A stretch of DNA of 64,000 nucleotides from Dryocola sp032000125 (GTDB lineage: Bacteria; Pseudomonadota; Gammaproteobacteria; Enterobacterales; Enterobacteriaceae). The translations under genes and the position numbers were made by a program. Of this stretch, positions 1 through 8,779 are shown piece after piece (the stretch's first letter is position 1; the number at the start of each line of letters is the position of its first letter). The notes under the pieces are model-generated. The model was given only the letters and a program-made list of their open reading frames with translations. It made no database searches and had not been told where the DNA came from. The stretch lies in the NCBI GenBank assembly GCA_032000125.1, contig DAMALH010000001.1, positions 141,425 to 205,424 of the forward strand, in the 5' to 3' direction.

Positions 1-1
1 G

Positions 2-340
2 CTGGCGCGCCTGCCCTCGGAGCTTTCCGGCGGGCAGCGTCAGCGCGTTGCCCTTGCCCGCTGCCTGGTACGCAAACAGCCCATTTTGCTTCTTGATGAG
101 CCCTTTTCCGCTCTAGATCCGGCGCTGCGCCTGGAGATGCTGCAACTGCTCGACGAGGTGTGCCAGCGGCAACGGCTTACCCTGCTGATGGTTTCTCACA
201 GCATTGAAGACGCGGCGCGCATAGCCGAAAGAAGCCTGGTGGTGGTTGATGGCCGTATCAGCTGGGATGGCGACACGGCAACGTTGCTGCGCGGCGAAGC
301 GAGTGCTTCATCGCTGCTGGGAATAGCCGCTCAGGCCTGA
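2..340 (+). CDS. thiQ: Thiamine ABC transporter ATP-binding protein, C-terminal part (5' end outside window)
   Basis: The window opens inside this gene; 112 codons and the stop remain. The fragment has the ABC signature LSGGQRQR at fragment residues 8-15, the Walker B/D-loop LLLDEPFSALDP near 29-40, and the switch histidine in VSHS at about residue 66. It would energise thiamine and thiamine pyrophosphate import through ThiB and ThiP. The assignment to ThiQ, and not another ABC ATPase, rests on similarity from memory and on the following genes (yabI, araC, araBAD), which is the E. coli order. The Walker A motif lies outside the window. The gene overlaps the convergent yabI by 10 bp. Confidence 0.85.
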   Translation: MARLPSELSGGQRQRVALARCLVRKQPILLLDEPFSALDPALRLEMLQLLDEVCQRQRLTLLMVSHSIEDAARIAERSLVVVDGRISWDGDTATLLRGEASASSLLGIAAQA

Positions 341-1104
341 CCCGTAAGCACTTTCCAGAGGATATTAAGCCAGACAGGCATCAGCGGATGCGTCTGCAGC
401 GCCACCACGCTGCCAATCGCCAGCGCCAGCGTGACGGGCGCAAGCCAGTGCAAACGCGCACGCGGCAGATAGCGCGTTAATTTATCGCTGCCGGACTTGC
501 CGCTGCGCCACCAGCGCCAGCAAAGCCACGCCGCCAGCCACACCAGCAACGCCACGGCCAGCAATAGCCATTTGAAGCTGCTGCTTTGCATATCCGCAGG
601 GATGTCGATGGCCGCACCGGCCAGAATGCCCGGCATAAAATACAGCGGCGGCCAGAAAATACAGCCGATGATATTAGGCAGGATAAACTTCGCAACGGGC
701 AGATCCAGCATCCCCGCCACCATCGGCACCAGCGGACGCGTCGGGCCAATAAACCGGCCAATCAGAATGGTAAACATGCTGTGCTGATGCAGCGCGTGCT
801 CGGTTTTATCAAGCAACGCCTTATTTTTCTTCATAAACGACCAGCGGTGCAGCGGCCCTTTAAAGCGTCCGCCCAGCCAGAACGACAGCCAGTCGCCCAT
901 CAGGCAACCCACAATCCCCGCCGCCCATGCATGGTAGAAGTTCACTTCTCCACCGCCAATCAGCGCGCCAAGCCCAGCCATCATGACCGTGCCCGGCAGA
1001 ATCAGCCCTACCAGCGCAAGGGATTCGAGAAAAGCGACCAGCATCACCGCGATAAGCGAATACGCCGCCGACTGTGTAATAAAGTGTTCCAGCAAAGCTT
1101 CCAT
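331..1104 (-). CDS. yabI: DedA family inner-membrane protein YabI
   Basis: A 257-residue polytopic membrane protein of the DedA/SNARE-associated family. Visible features are the membrane-embedded glutamate E26 in FLESL, LPGT at 36-39, G70-D71, and GRFIGPTRPLVP at 116-127, the arginine/proline-rich amphipathic segment of the family. At least three hydrophobic segments follow, the last two near 172-195 and 222-240. DedA proteins are thought to act in lipid (undecaprenyl phosphate or phospholipid) translocation and in proton-motive-force homeostasis. The specific role of YabI is not established. It sits between thiQ and araC as in E. coli, and its last 10 bp overlap the end of thiQ on the other strand. 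Confidence 0.93.
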   Translation of the reverse strand: MEALLEHFITQSAAYSLIAVMLVAFLESLALVGLILPGTVMMAGLGALIGGGEVNFYHAWAAGIVGCLMGDWLSFWLGGRFKGPLHRWSFMKKNKALLDKTEHALHQHSMFTILIGRFIGPTRPLVPMVAGMLDLPVAKFILPNIIGCIFWPPLYFMPGILAGAAIDIPADMQSSSFKWLLLAVALLVWLAAWLCWRWWRSGKSGSDKLTRYLPRARLHWLAPVTLALAIGSVVALQTHPLMPVWLNILWKVLTGQA

Positions 1105-1191
1105 AACGCATCCGTAGAGAAACGAGTGGGCGATTCTCCTGAGTGATTACATCATCGTCAAGCCATCAATTGTATGAATAAATAATAGCGG

Positions 1192-2040
1192 CTATTCGCA
1201 GCCTGCCCGGAATTCACTCGGGCTTGCGCCGGTACACTTTTTGAACACGCGCGAGAAGTAGAGCTGATCTTCGAACCCAACGTTGCGCCCTACGCTTGCA
1301 ATCGGCATACGCGTGGTGCTGAGCAGCAGTTTCGCCTGGCTAATGCGCTGATCTTCACGCCAGCTTAAAACGCTGACGCCAAGCTGCTGACGAAAAAGAT
1401 GGGAAAGCCGGGAAGGAGACAAACAGACGTGCTGCGCAACGCTTGCGATATCAAAATGACCGTCGGCAAGATGGTCGCTAATGTACTGGCAGGCGTCGCG
1501 CACGCGGGTATCCAGCGGCGGGTTGAGAGAGGGGCTCAACGCTTCCATGCGCCGCAGCAAAAGCTGCTCAAGAAGGTTAATCGCCAACAGTTCCGCGTAG
1601 CGCCCTTCGGCCTGCCCCGCGTCAATAATCTGCTGAAAAAGCTGCGAGAAGCCCTGCTGGTGGGCATCGTCCGGGCGATAAAACCCCGTATGGGCGAAAA
1701 TAGGCTCCCAGTTCAGCCACTCCTGCCAGTAGGCGCGCGGGCGAAAGTAGACCCACTGGTGATACCACTCTTTGCTGGCCGGCGCGCGGCCGTAATGGTG
1801 CACCTCGCCGGGCGGGAACAGCAGCATATCGCCGGGACGGCAAACGTAATTCTTTCCTTGATTATTGATAACCCCTTCGCCACGCACGGTGAGATTAAGG
1901 ATATAGCCTTTCATGCCCAGCGGCCGGTCGATAAAAAAATCCAGCGGCCCCAGCGCCTCGATCGGCGTAAGCCCGGCCACCAGGTGCGCATTAAAGGAGT
2001 AGCCGGGCAACAGGGGATCGTTTTGTAGTTCAGGCATCAT
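1192..2040 (-). CDS. araC: Arabinose operon regulator AraC
   Basis: A 282-residue AraC protein. Residues 1 to about 165 form the arabinose-binding and dimerisation cupin, including the regulatory N-terminal arm (NDPLLPGYSFNAHLV). The double helix-turn-helix DNA-binding domain runs from about 180 to 280 (IASVAQHVCLSPSRLSHLF, then the second helix pair with GFEDQLYFSRVFKK). It ends at RAGCE, about 10 residues before the end of the E. coli protein as I remember it (292 aa); this trims only the tail after the second HTH. It is divergent from araBAD across a 339-bp control region and is expected to repress by looping without arabinose and to activate with it. Confidence 0.97.
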   Translation of the reverse strand: MMPELQNDPLLPGYSFNAHLVAGLTPIEALGPLDFFIDRPLGMKGYILNLTVRGEGVINNQGKNYVCRPGDMLLFPPGEVHHYGRAPASKEWYHQWVYFRPRAYWQEWLNWEPIFAHTGFYRPDDAHQQGFSQLFQQIIDAGQAEGRYAELLAINLLEQLLLRRMEALSPSLNPPLDTRVRDACQYISDHLADGHFDIASVAQHVCLSPSRLSHLFRQQLGVSVLSWREDQRISQAKLLLSTTRMPIASVGRNVGFEDQLYFSRVFKKCTGASPSEFRAGCE

Positions 2041-2066
2041 GTAGCTCGCTTTTCATCAAAGATAAG

Positions 2067-2092
2067 AGAAACAATTTGTCCATATCCATGCA
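2067..2092. promoter_or_regulatory. araO2 operator (distal AraC half-site)
   Basis: The sequence around TTGTCCATATCCATG matches the E. coli araO2 region, with the anchor hexamer TCCATA at 2079-2084. The matching TCCATA of araI1 starts at 2291, 212 bp away, close to the roughly 210-bp O2-I1 spacing of E. coli that allows AraC to close a repression loop. It lies in the araC 5' leader. Confidence 0.75.
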
Positions 2093-2210
2093 CAGCGGCC
2101 CGGGCCGCTCGGCCACCTTTCAATAAACAGGCTAATTTTTATCATAAAGCCGCATGCTGCAAGCGCCTACGCTTTTTAACAGGCCGGCTTATCTTTTTAT
2201 GAAGACAGCC

Positions 2211-2240
2211 AAAGTGTCTATAACGGCGGCAGAAAAGTCC
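2211..2240. promoter_or_regulatory. araO1 operator / araC promoter region
   Basis: AAGTGTCTATAACGGCGGCA and the following AGAAAAGTCC correspond almost base for base to the E. coli araO1 region upstream of the CRP site. In E. coli AraC binds here to limit its own transcription. Confidence 0.65.
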
Positions 2241-2248
2241 ACATCGAA

Positions 2249-2270
2249 TATTTGCGGGGCGTCACATTTT
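2249..2270. promoter_or_regulatory. CRP site shared by araC and araBAD promoters
   Basis: TATTTGCGGGGCGTCACATT retains the conserved right half TCACA of the E. coli ara CRP site; the left half is degenerate, as in E. coli. It sits between araO1 and araI1, about 10 bp before araI1. This supports cAMP-CRP activation of the arabinose genes. Confidence 0.75.
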
Positions 2271-2279
2271 GTACGCTCA

Positions 2280-2343
2280 TAGCGATTTTATCCATAACTA
2301 CAGCGATTACGACCTGACCCTTTTACGCTGCAAAACCTACTGT
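2280..2343 (+). promoter_or_regulatory. araI1-araI2 and pBAD promoter
   Basis: araI1 reads TAGCGATTTTATCCATA (2280-2296) and araI2 CAGCGATTACGACCTGA (2301-2317). They are tandem AraC half-sites of the TAGC-N7-TCCATA type, with I2 weaker as in E. coli. I2 overlaps the -35 CTGACC (2314-2319); the -10 is TACTGT (2338-2343), with 18-bp spacing identical to E. coli pBAD. This is a directly readable arabinose-inducible promoter for araBAD. Confidence 0.88.
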
Positions 2344-2379
2344 TCAGTGCATGAGTGTTTGACCTTCTGGAGTAAAAAA

Positions 2380-4086
2380 ATGTCGATTGCGCTGGGCCTC
2401 GATTTTGGCAGCGATTCTGTACGCGCCTTAGCAGTAGATTGTGAAAACGGAACCGAACTGGCCGCAAGCGTAGAGTGGTATCCCCGCTGGCAGGAAGGCC
2501 GATACTGCGACGCCGCCAGCAACCAGTTCCGGCATCATCCGCTGGATTACATTGAGTCAATGGAGCGGGCGCTAAAAGCGGTGCTGGGCGAGCTGACGGC
2601 CGAGCAGCGTGGCGCTATATGCGGCATTGGCGTGGACAGCACCGGCTCAACTCCGGCGCCGATAGACGCCAACGGCAACGTGCTGGCGCTCAATCCTGAA
2701 TTTGCCGACAACCCGAACGCCATGTTCGTGCTGTGGAAAGATCACACCTCGGTCGAAGAAGCCGAAGCGATTACCCGCCTGTGTCATACCCCCGGAAAAA
2801 ATGATTACTCACGCTATATCGGCGGCATTTACTCCAGCGAATGGTTCTGGGCCAAAATCCTCCACGTAACCCGTGCGGACAGCCAGGTCGCGCAGGCTGC
2901 GGCTTCGTGGATTGAACTTTGCGACTGGGTGCCCGCCCTGCTTTCCGGCACCACTCGCCCGCAGGATATACGTCGCGGACGCTGCAGCGCGGGCCATAAA
3001 TCGCTCTGGCATGAAGACTGGGGCGGCCTGCCTCCCGCCAGCTTCTTTGACGACCTTGACCCGATAATCAACCAGCACCTCGCCTGGCCGATGTTCACCG
3101 AGACCTGGACTGCCGACATCCCCGTAGGCACCCTCTGCGCTCAATGGGCTGAGCGCCTTGGCCTGCCGCAAAGCGTGGTGATTTCCGGCGGCGCTTTTGA
3201 CTGCCATATGGGTGCAGTCGGCGCAGGAGCGCAGCCGAATACGCTGGTTAAAGTTATCGGCACGTCCACCTGCGACATTCTGATTGCCGACAGGCCAACC
3301 GTGGGCGATCGCGCCGTAAAAGGCATTTGTGGGCAAGTGGACGGCAGCGTGGTGCCCGATTTTATCGGCCTTGAAGCCGGTCAGTCTGCCTTCGGCGATA
3401 TGTATGCCTGGTTTGGTCGCGTGCTCGGCTGGCCGCTGGAACAGCTCGCGCAGCAGCATCCCGAGCTGCGCGGCCAAATCGATGCCGGCAAAGAACGCCT
3501 GCTGCCCGCCCTGACCGAAGCCTGGGCAAAAAATCCCTCTCTGGAACATCTGCCGGTGGTGCTCGACTGGTTTAACGGCCGCCGCACCCCGAACGCTAAC
3601 CAGCGCCTGAAAGGCGTGATTACCGATTTGAATCTGGCGACCGACGCACCGGCGCTGTTCGGCGGACTGATTGCCGCCACGGCATTTGGCGCTCGCGCCA
3701 TTATGGAGTGCTTCACCGAACAGGGTATCCCGGTCAACAACGTAATGGCGCTGGGCGGCATTGCGCGTAAATCCCCGGTCATCATGCAGGTTTGCTGCGA
3801 TGTGCTAAATCGTCCGCTGCAAATCGTTGCCTCCGACCAGTGCTGTGCGCTTGGCGCGGCGATTTTTGCCGCCGTTGCCGCGGGCAAACACGCGAATATT
3901 TCGCAGGCGCAGCAGGCGATGGCGAGCCCAATCGAAAGCACCTTGCAACCGATACCTCAACGCGCTGAGCGTTTTGAACAGCTTTACCGCCGCTACCAGC
4001 AGTGGGCCACCAGCGCGGAACAACACTATCTCCCTTCAGCCCCCGTAGCGGTTTCAACCGTAAAGCAGGCTGCGACGACTCTTTAA
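2380..4086 (+). CDS. araB: Ribulokinase
   Basis: A 568-residue FGGY-family kinase that phosphorylates L-ribulose to L-ribulose 5-phosphate, step two of arabinose catabolism. The N-terminus ALGLDFGSDSVRALAVDC carries the phosphate-binding loop; a glycine-rich segment with GGIARKSPVIMQVCCDVL is the second ATPase-fold signature near the C-terminus. The open frame extends upstream through the promoter, so I place the start at the ATG at 2380, preceded by CTGGAG and giving the family N-terminus MSIALGLDFG. First gene of araBAD; araA follows after 10 bp. Confidence 0.96.
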   Translation: MSIALGLDFGSDSVRALAVDCENGTELAASVEWYPRWQEGRYCDAASNQFRHHPLDYIESMERALKAVLGELTAEQRGAICGIGVDSTGSTPAPIDANGNVLALNPEFADNPNAMFVLWKDHTSVEEAEAITRLCHTPGKNDYSRYIGGIYSSEWFWAKILHVTRADSQVAQAAASWIELCDWVPALLSGTTRPQDIRRGRCSAGHKSLWHEDWGGLPPASFFDDLDPIINQHLAWPMFTETWTADIPVGTLCAQWAERLGLPQSVVISGGAFDCHMGAVGAGAQPNTLVKVIGTSTCDILIADRPTVGDRAVKGICGQVDGSVVPDFIGLEAGQSAFGDMYAWFGRVLGWPLEQLAQQHPELRGQIDAGKERLLPALTEAWAKNPSLEHLPVVLDWFNGRRTPNANQRLKGVITDLNLATDAPALFGGLIAATAFGARAIMECFTEQGIPVNNVMALGGIARKSPVIMQVCCDVLNRPLQIVASDQCCALGAAIFAAVAAGKHANISQAQQAMASPIESTLQPIPQRAERFEQLYRRYQQWATSAEQHYLPSAPVAVSTVKQAATTL

Positions 4087-4096
4087 GGACACAACG

Positions 4097-5599
4097 ATGA
4101 ACATTTTTGAACAGTACGAAGTGTGGTTTGTCATTGGTAGCCAGCACCTTTACGGCACTGAGACGCTGCGACAGGTCACGCAGCACGCCGAGCACGTCGT
4201 TAACGCGCTAAATAAAGAAGCTAAGCTGCCGTGCAAACTGGTGCTAAAACCGTTGGGCACCACGCCGGACGAAATCACCGCGATTTGCCGCGACGCCAGC
4301 TACAACGACAAATGTGCCGGCATGGTGGTATGGCTGCACACCTTCTCTCCGGCAAAAATGTGGATTAACGGCCTGAGCATTCTCACCAAGCCGCTGCTGC
4401 AGTTCCATACCCAGTTTAATGCGCAGATCCCGTGGGGCAGCATTGATATGGACTTTATGAACCTGAACCAGACCGCGCACGGCGGCCGCGAGTTCGGTTT
4501 TATCGGCGCACGCATGCGCCAGCAGCACACCGTCGTCACCGGCCACTGGCAGGACCCGCAGGCGCACAAACGTATCGGCGCCTGGATGCGTCAGGCCGTC
4601 TCTAAACAAGATACCCGCCGGTTGAAGGTGGCGCGTTTTGGCGACAACATGCGCGAAGTGGCGGTTACCGACGGCGACAAGGTTGCCGCACAGATGAAAT
4701 TCGGCTTCTCGGTCAATACCTGGGCGGTTGGCGACCTGGTGGCGGTGGTTAACGCCGTCAGCGACGGCGATGTGAATGCGCTGGTAGACGAATACGAAAG
4801 CAGCTATCGCCTGACGCCTGCCGCGCAACTGCACGGCGAAAAACGTCAGAACGTGCTGGACGCGGCCCGCATCGAACTGGGGATGAAACGGTTCCTTGAA
4901 GAAGGCGGATTCCATGCCTTCACCACCACGTTTGAAGATCTGCACGGCCTTAAACAGTTACCGGGCCTTGCCGTGCAGCGCCTGATGCAGCAGGGCTATG
5001 GCTTTGCGGGCGAAGGCGACTGGAAAACCGCCGCCCTGCTTCGCATCATGAAAGTGATGTCGGCCGGCCTCGAAGGCGGCACCTCCTTTATGGAGGACTA
5101 CACCTACAACTTCGAAAACGGCAACGACATGGTGCTCGGTTCGCACATGCTGGAGGTTTGCCCGTCTATTGCGCTTGCGGAAAAACCGGTTCTTGATGTG
5201 CAGCAGCTGGGCATCGGCGGCAAAGCCGATCCGGCGCGTCTGATCTTCTCCACCCGAACGGGACCTGCGATAAACGCGAGCCTTATCGATCTGGGCGATC
5301 GCTTCCGCCTGCTGGTGAACTGCGTGGATGCCGTGGAAACGCCGCATCAGTTGCCAAAACTGCCGGTTGCTAACGCGCTGTGGAAAGCGCAGCCGGATCT
5401 GGCTGTCGCATCCGAAGCCTGGATTCTGGCGGGCGGCGCGCACCACACCGTCTTCAGCCAGTCGTTAACGCTTGATGATCTGCGCCTGTTCACCGAGCTG
5501 CACGGCATCGAACTTACCGTTATCGATAACGAAACCCGCCTGCCCGCGTTCAAAGACGCCCTGCGCTGGAACGAGGTTTATTACGGCTTTAAACGCTAA
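4097..5599 (+). CDS. araA: L-arabinose isomerase
   Basis: A 500-residue protein, the same length as E. coli AraA, starting MNIFEQYEVWFVIGSQHLYG. It converts L-arabinose to L-ribulose. The metal-site segments are visible: glutamates in GGTSFMEDYTYNFENG and the following region, the histidine in GSHMLEVCPS near 350, and the histidine pair in GGAHHTVFSQ near 449-450. It lies between araB and araD under pBAD. Confidence 0.98.
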   Translation: MNIFEQYEVWFVIGSQHLYGTETLRQVTQHAEHVVNALNKEAKLPCKLVLKPLGTTPDEITAICRDASYNDKCAGMVVWLHTFSPAKMWINGLSILTKPLLQFHTQFNAQIPWGSIDMDFMNLNQTAHGGREFGFIGARMRQQHTVVTGHWQDPQAHKRIGAWMRQAVSKQDTRRLKVARFGDNMREVAVTDGDKVAAQMKFGFSVNTWAVGDLVAVVNAVSDGDVNALVDEYESSYRLTPAAQLHGEKRQNVLDAARIELGMKRFLEEGGFHAFTTTFEDLHGLKQLPGLAVQRLMQQGYGFAGEGDWKTAALLRIMKVMSAGLEGGTSFMEDYTYNFENGNDMVLGSHMLEVCPSIALAEKPVLDVQQLGIGGKADPARLIFSTRTGPAINASLIDLGDRFRLLVNCVDAVETPHQLPKLPVANALWKAQPDLAVASEAWILAGGAHHTVFSQSLTLDDLRLFTELHGIELTVIDNETRLPAFKDALRWNEVYYGFKR

Positions 5600-5607
5600 C
5601 GATGTTT

Positions 5608-5628
5608 CCCCTCCTGCGGCAGGAGGGG
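5608..5628 (+). other. Intercistronic hairpin between araA and araD
   Basis: A perfect inverted repeat with 10-nt arms (CCCCTCCTGC / GCAGGAGGGG) around a single G lies in the 46-bp araA-araD gap. In RNA it would close as an 8-bp GC-rich stem with a 5-nt loop. There is no U-tract, so a terminator is unlikely. It may act as a 3'-end stabiliser or processing barrier that sets differential araBA/araD expression (inference). Confidence 0.7.
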
Positions 5629-5645
5629 ATCTTGCGGAGAACATT

Positions 5646-6341
5646 ATGTTAGAAGACCTCAAACGCCAGGTGCTGGAAGCGAATCTGGCACTCCCGGAAA
5701 ACAATCTGGTGACGCTGACCTGGGGAAACGTCAGCGCGGTCGATCGCGAGCGCGGCGTGCTGATCATCAAGCCATCAGGCGTTGAGTACGGTCTGATGGC
5801 CGCTGAAGATATGGTCGTAGTGAGCCTGGAAACGGGCGAAGTGGTAGAAGGCCGCAAAAAACCCTCGTCGGACACGCCAACCCACCGCCTGCTGTACCAG
5901 CATTTCCCGCATATCGGCGGTATCGTTCATACCCATTCGCGCCATGCCACTATCTGGGCGCAGGCCGGGCAATCTATTCCGGCCACCGGCACCACCCACG
6001 CCGATTACTTTTACGGCCCGATCCCCTGCACGCGCAAAATGACCGATGAAGAAATAAATGGCGATTACGAATGGCAAACCGGCGAGGTGATTGTAAAAAC
6101 CTTTGCCGAACGTGGAATAGATGCGCGGCAAATGCCCGGCGTGCTGGTGCATTCGCATGGCCCTTTCGCCTGGGGAAAAGATCCGCTGGATGCCGTGCAT
6201 AACGCAATCGTGCTTGAAGAAGTAGCCTACATGGGTATTTTCTGCCGCCACCTGGCGCCGGAACTACCGGCTATGCAACAAACCTTGTTAGATAAGCATT
6301 ACCTGCGCAAGCACGGCGCTAAGGCGTATTACGGCCAGTAA
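5646..6341 (+). CDS. araD: L-ribulose-5-phosphate 4-epimerase
   Basis: A 231-residue class II aldolase-fold epimerase producing D-xylulose 5-phosphate, the last arabinose step. Zinc ligands are visible: D76 in SSDTPTH, H95 and H97 in HTHSRH, and the later VLVHSHGPFAW histidine. The open frame extends upstream, but the ATG at 5646 follows GCGGAG and gives the E. coli start MLEDLKRQVLEANLAL and the same length. Last gene of araBAD; 76 bp before polB. Confidence 0.97.
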   Translation: MLEDLKRQVLEANLALPENNLVTLTWGNVSAVDRERGVLIIKPSGVEYGLMAAEDMVVVSLETGEVVEGRKKPSSDTPTHRLLYQHFPHIGGIVHTHSRHATIWAQAGQSIPATGTTHADYFYGPIPCTRKMTDEEINGDYEWQTGEVIVKTFAERGIDARQMPGVLVHSHGPFAWGKDPLDAVHNAIVLEEVAYMGIFCRHLAPELPAMQQTLLDKHYLRKHGAKAYYGQ

Positions 6342-6344
6342 GCA

Positions 6345-6360
6345 CTGTATATAAAAGCAG
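6345..6360 (+). promoter_or_regulatory. LexA box upstream of polB
   Basis: CTGTATATAAAAGCAG fits the LexA consensus CTGT-N8-ACAG at all but one of the conserved arm positions. It begins 3 bp after the araD stop and lies about 20 bp upstream of the TATAAT -10 of polB, where a repressor would block RNA polymerase. polB (dinA) is a known SOS gene in E. coli. Confidence 0.82.
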
Positions 6361-6380
6361 TAAATTACGGCGAAGTGGTC

Positions 6381-6386
6381 TATAAT
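6381..6386 (+). promoter_or_regulatory. polB promoter -10 element
   Basis: A consensus TATAAT lies 32 bp upstream of the GTG start. No convincing -35 hexamer is seen at 17 bp upstream. The -10 sits in the loop of an imperfect dyad (AAGTGGTCT ... AGGCCACTT). Confidence 0.6.
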
Positions 6387-6417
6387 CAGGCCACTTTCCC
6401 TTTTATGAGAATACAGC

Positions 6418-8778
6418 GTGTCGCAGGCTCGGCAGGGGTTTTTACTAACGCGTCACTGGCGCGATACCCCGCATGGTACAGAGGTGGATTTCTGGCTGGC
6501 AACGGACGACGGCCCGGTTAAAGTGCGCCTGCCGTATCAGGAATCCGTGGCGTTTATTCCTCAGTCGCAGCAAAGCGAAGCCGCGCGGCTGCTTGCCGAT
6601 GAAAACCACTATCGCCTTACCCCGCTTCCCCTGAAAGATTTCCACCGTCAGCCCGTCTGCGGCCTGTACTGCCGTCAGCATCGCCAGCTTATGCGCCTGG
6701 AAAAGCTGCTGCGCGACGGCGGCGTTAAGGTTTATGAAGCCGATATTCGCCCGCCGGAACGCTTTTTGATGGAGCGTTTTATTACCGCTCCCGTCTGGTT
6801 TAGCGGCACAGAGCACAACGGTGAGATAACCGAAACCCGTCTTAAACCTGCCCCGGATTATCGGCCCCCGCTGAAATGGGTTTCGCTGGACATTGAAACC
6901 AATCGCCACGGCGAGCTGTACTGCATCGGCCTTGAAGGCTGCGGGCAGCGGATTGTCTATATGCTCGGCCCGGAAAACGGCGACGCCAGGGAGCTGGACT
7001 TTACCCTTGAGTACGTTGCCAGCCGCCCGCAGCTACTTGAAAAACTCAACGCCTGGTTTGCTCAACATGACCCGGACGTGCTGATCGGCTGGAACGTAGT
7101 GCAGTTTGACCTGCGCATGCTGCAAAAGCTGGCCGATCGCTATCAGGTGCCGCTGCGTCTCGGACGTGGAAACAGCGTGCTGGAATGGCGCGAGCACGGT
7201 TTTAAACAGGGCGTATTTTTTGCCCAGGCGCCCGGCCGGGCGATCGTTGACGGCATTGACGGGCTGAAATCGGCCTTCTGGAATTTCTCTTCCTTTTCAC
7301 TTGAGGCCGTTTCACAGGAATTGCTCGGCGAAGGCAAGTCGATAGACAATCCGTGGGACAGAATGGACGAAATCAATCGCCGCTTTGCGGAAGATAAGCC
7401 TGCGCTGGCGAAGTACAACCTCAAAGATTGCGAGCTGGTAACGAGGATTTTTCATAAAACCGAGCTGATGCCTTTTCTGCTGGAGCGCGCCACGGTTAAC
7501 GGCCTGCCGCTGGACAAGCACGGCGGTTCCGTCGCCGCTTTCAGCCACCTTTATATTCCGCGTATGCACCGTGCCGGCTACGTCGCCCCGAATATGGGCG
7601 CGATCCCCCCGCAGGCAAGCCCCGGCGGCTACGTTATGGATTCCCGGCCCGGCCTTTATGATTCAGTGCTGGTGCTTGATTATAAGAGCCTGTATCCGTC
7701 GATCATTCGCACTTTTCTTATCGATCCGGTCGGTCTTATCGAGGGGATGGCAAACCCTACTCCGCAGCAGGCCGTGGAAGGTTTCCTTGGCGCCCATTTT
7801 TCCAGAACCACGCACTGCCTGCCGGAAATTGTCGGCCAGATCTGGCATGGACGCGACGAGGCCAAGCGTCACGGCAACAAGCCGCTCTCCCAGGCGTTAA
7901 AGATCATTATGAACGCCTTTTATGGCGTGCTGGGCACCAGCGCCTGCCGTTTCTTCGATCCCCGCCTTGCGTCATCGATCACCATGCGCGGACACCAGAT
8001 CATGCTTAAAACCAAAGAACTGATCGAATCCCAGGGCTTTGATGTGATTTACGGCGACACCGATTCCACCTTTGTCTGGCTGAAAAAAGCCCATTCGGAG
8101 GAAGACGCCGCACGCACGGGCAAGCAGTTGGTCAGCCACGTGAACGCGTGGTGGACAAAGCATTTGCAGGAGACCCAGCAGCTAACCAGCGCGCTTGAGA
8201 TCGAGTTCGAATCCCATTTCTGCCGCTTCCTGATGCCCACCATTCGCGGCACGGTAGAAGGCAGTAAAAAGCGTTACGCGGGGATGATTCAGGAAGGCGA
8301 ACAACAGCGCATGGTGTTTAAAGGGCTGGAGACGGTACGCACAGACTGGACTCCGCTTGCCCAACGGTTTCAGCAAACGCTTTATCTGCGCATATTCCGC
8401 AAAGAGCCATACCAGGATTATATTCGTGAAACGATCGCCAGCCTGATGGCGGGCGAACTCGATGACCAGCTGGTGTATCGCAAAAGGCTGCGTCGTCCGC
8501 TTAGCGAATATCAAAAAAACGTGCCCCCGCACGTGCGCGCCGCGCGCCTGGCCGATGAGCATAATCAACGTCTGGGGCGGCAAGCCCAGTACCAGAATCG
8601 CGGAACAATCAAATACGTAATGACACTGAACGGCCCGGAACCGGTGGATTACCAGCAGTCCCCGCTCGATTACGATCACTACCTCACGCGGCAGCTCCAG
8701 CCGGTAGCAGAAGGAATTTTACCTTTCCTTGAGGATGACTTTGCTACACTGATGACAGGGCAGCTGGGGCTATTTTGA
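6418..8778 (+). CDS. polB: DNA polymerase II
   Basis: A 786-residue family B polymerase starting with GTG. The 3'-5' exonuclease motif I SLDIETN is centred near D158, polymerase motif A DYKSLYPSII begins at D421, motif B contains KIIMNAFYGVLG, and motif C YGDTDS has the catalytic aspartates at 547 and 549. The C-terminus MTGQLGLF resembles a beta-clamp-binding tail. It acts in replication restart and SOS-induced repair synthesis. An ERIC element begins 1 bp after its stop. Confidence 0.98.
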   Translation: MSQARQGFLLTRHWRDTPHGTEVDFWLATDDGPVKVRLPYQESVAFIPQSQQSEAARLLADENHYRLTPLPLKDFHRQPVCGLYCRQHRQLMRLEKLLRDGGVKVYEADIRPPERFLMERFITAPVWFSGTEHNGEITETRLKPAPDYRPPLKWVSLDIETNRHGELYCIGLEGCGQRIVYMLGPENGDARELDFTLEYVASRPQLLEKLNAWFAQHDPDVLIGWNVVQFDLRMLQKLADRYQVPLRLGRGNSVLEWREHGFKQGVFFAQAPGRAIVDGIDGLKSAFWNFSSFSLEAVSQELLGEGKSIDNPWDRMDEINRRFAEDKPALAKYNLKDCELVTRIFHKTELMPFLLERATVNGLPLDKHGGSVAAFSHLYIPRMHRAGYVAPNMGAIPPQASPGGYVMDSRPGLYDSVLVLDYKSLYPSIIRTFLIDPVGLIEGMANPTPQQAVEGFLGAHFSRTTHCLPEIVGQIWHGRDEAKRHGNKPLSQALKIIMNAFYGVLGTSACRFFDPRLASSITMRGHQIMLKTKELIESQGFDVIYGDTDSTFVWLKKAHSEEDAARTGKQLVSHVNAWWTKHLQETQQLTSALEIEFESHFCRFLMPTIRGTVEGSKKRYAGMIQEGEQQRMVFKGLETVRTDWTPLAQRFQQTLYLRIFRKEPYQDYIRETIASLMAGELDDQLVYRKRLRRPLSEYQKNVPPHVRAARLADEHNQRLGRQAQYQNRGTIKYVMTLNGPEPVDYQQSPLDYDHYLTRQLQPVAEGILPFLEDDFATLMTGQLGLF

Positions 8779-8779
8779 C

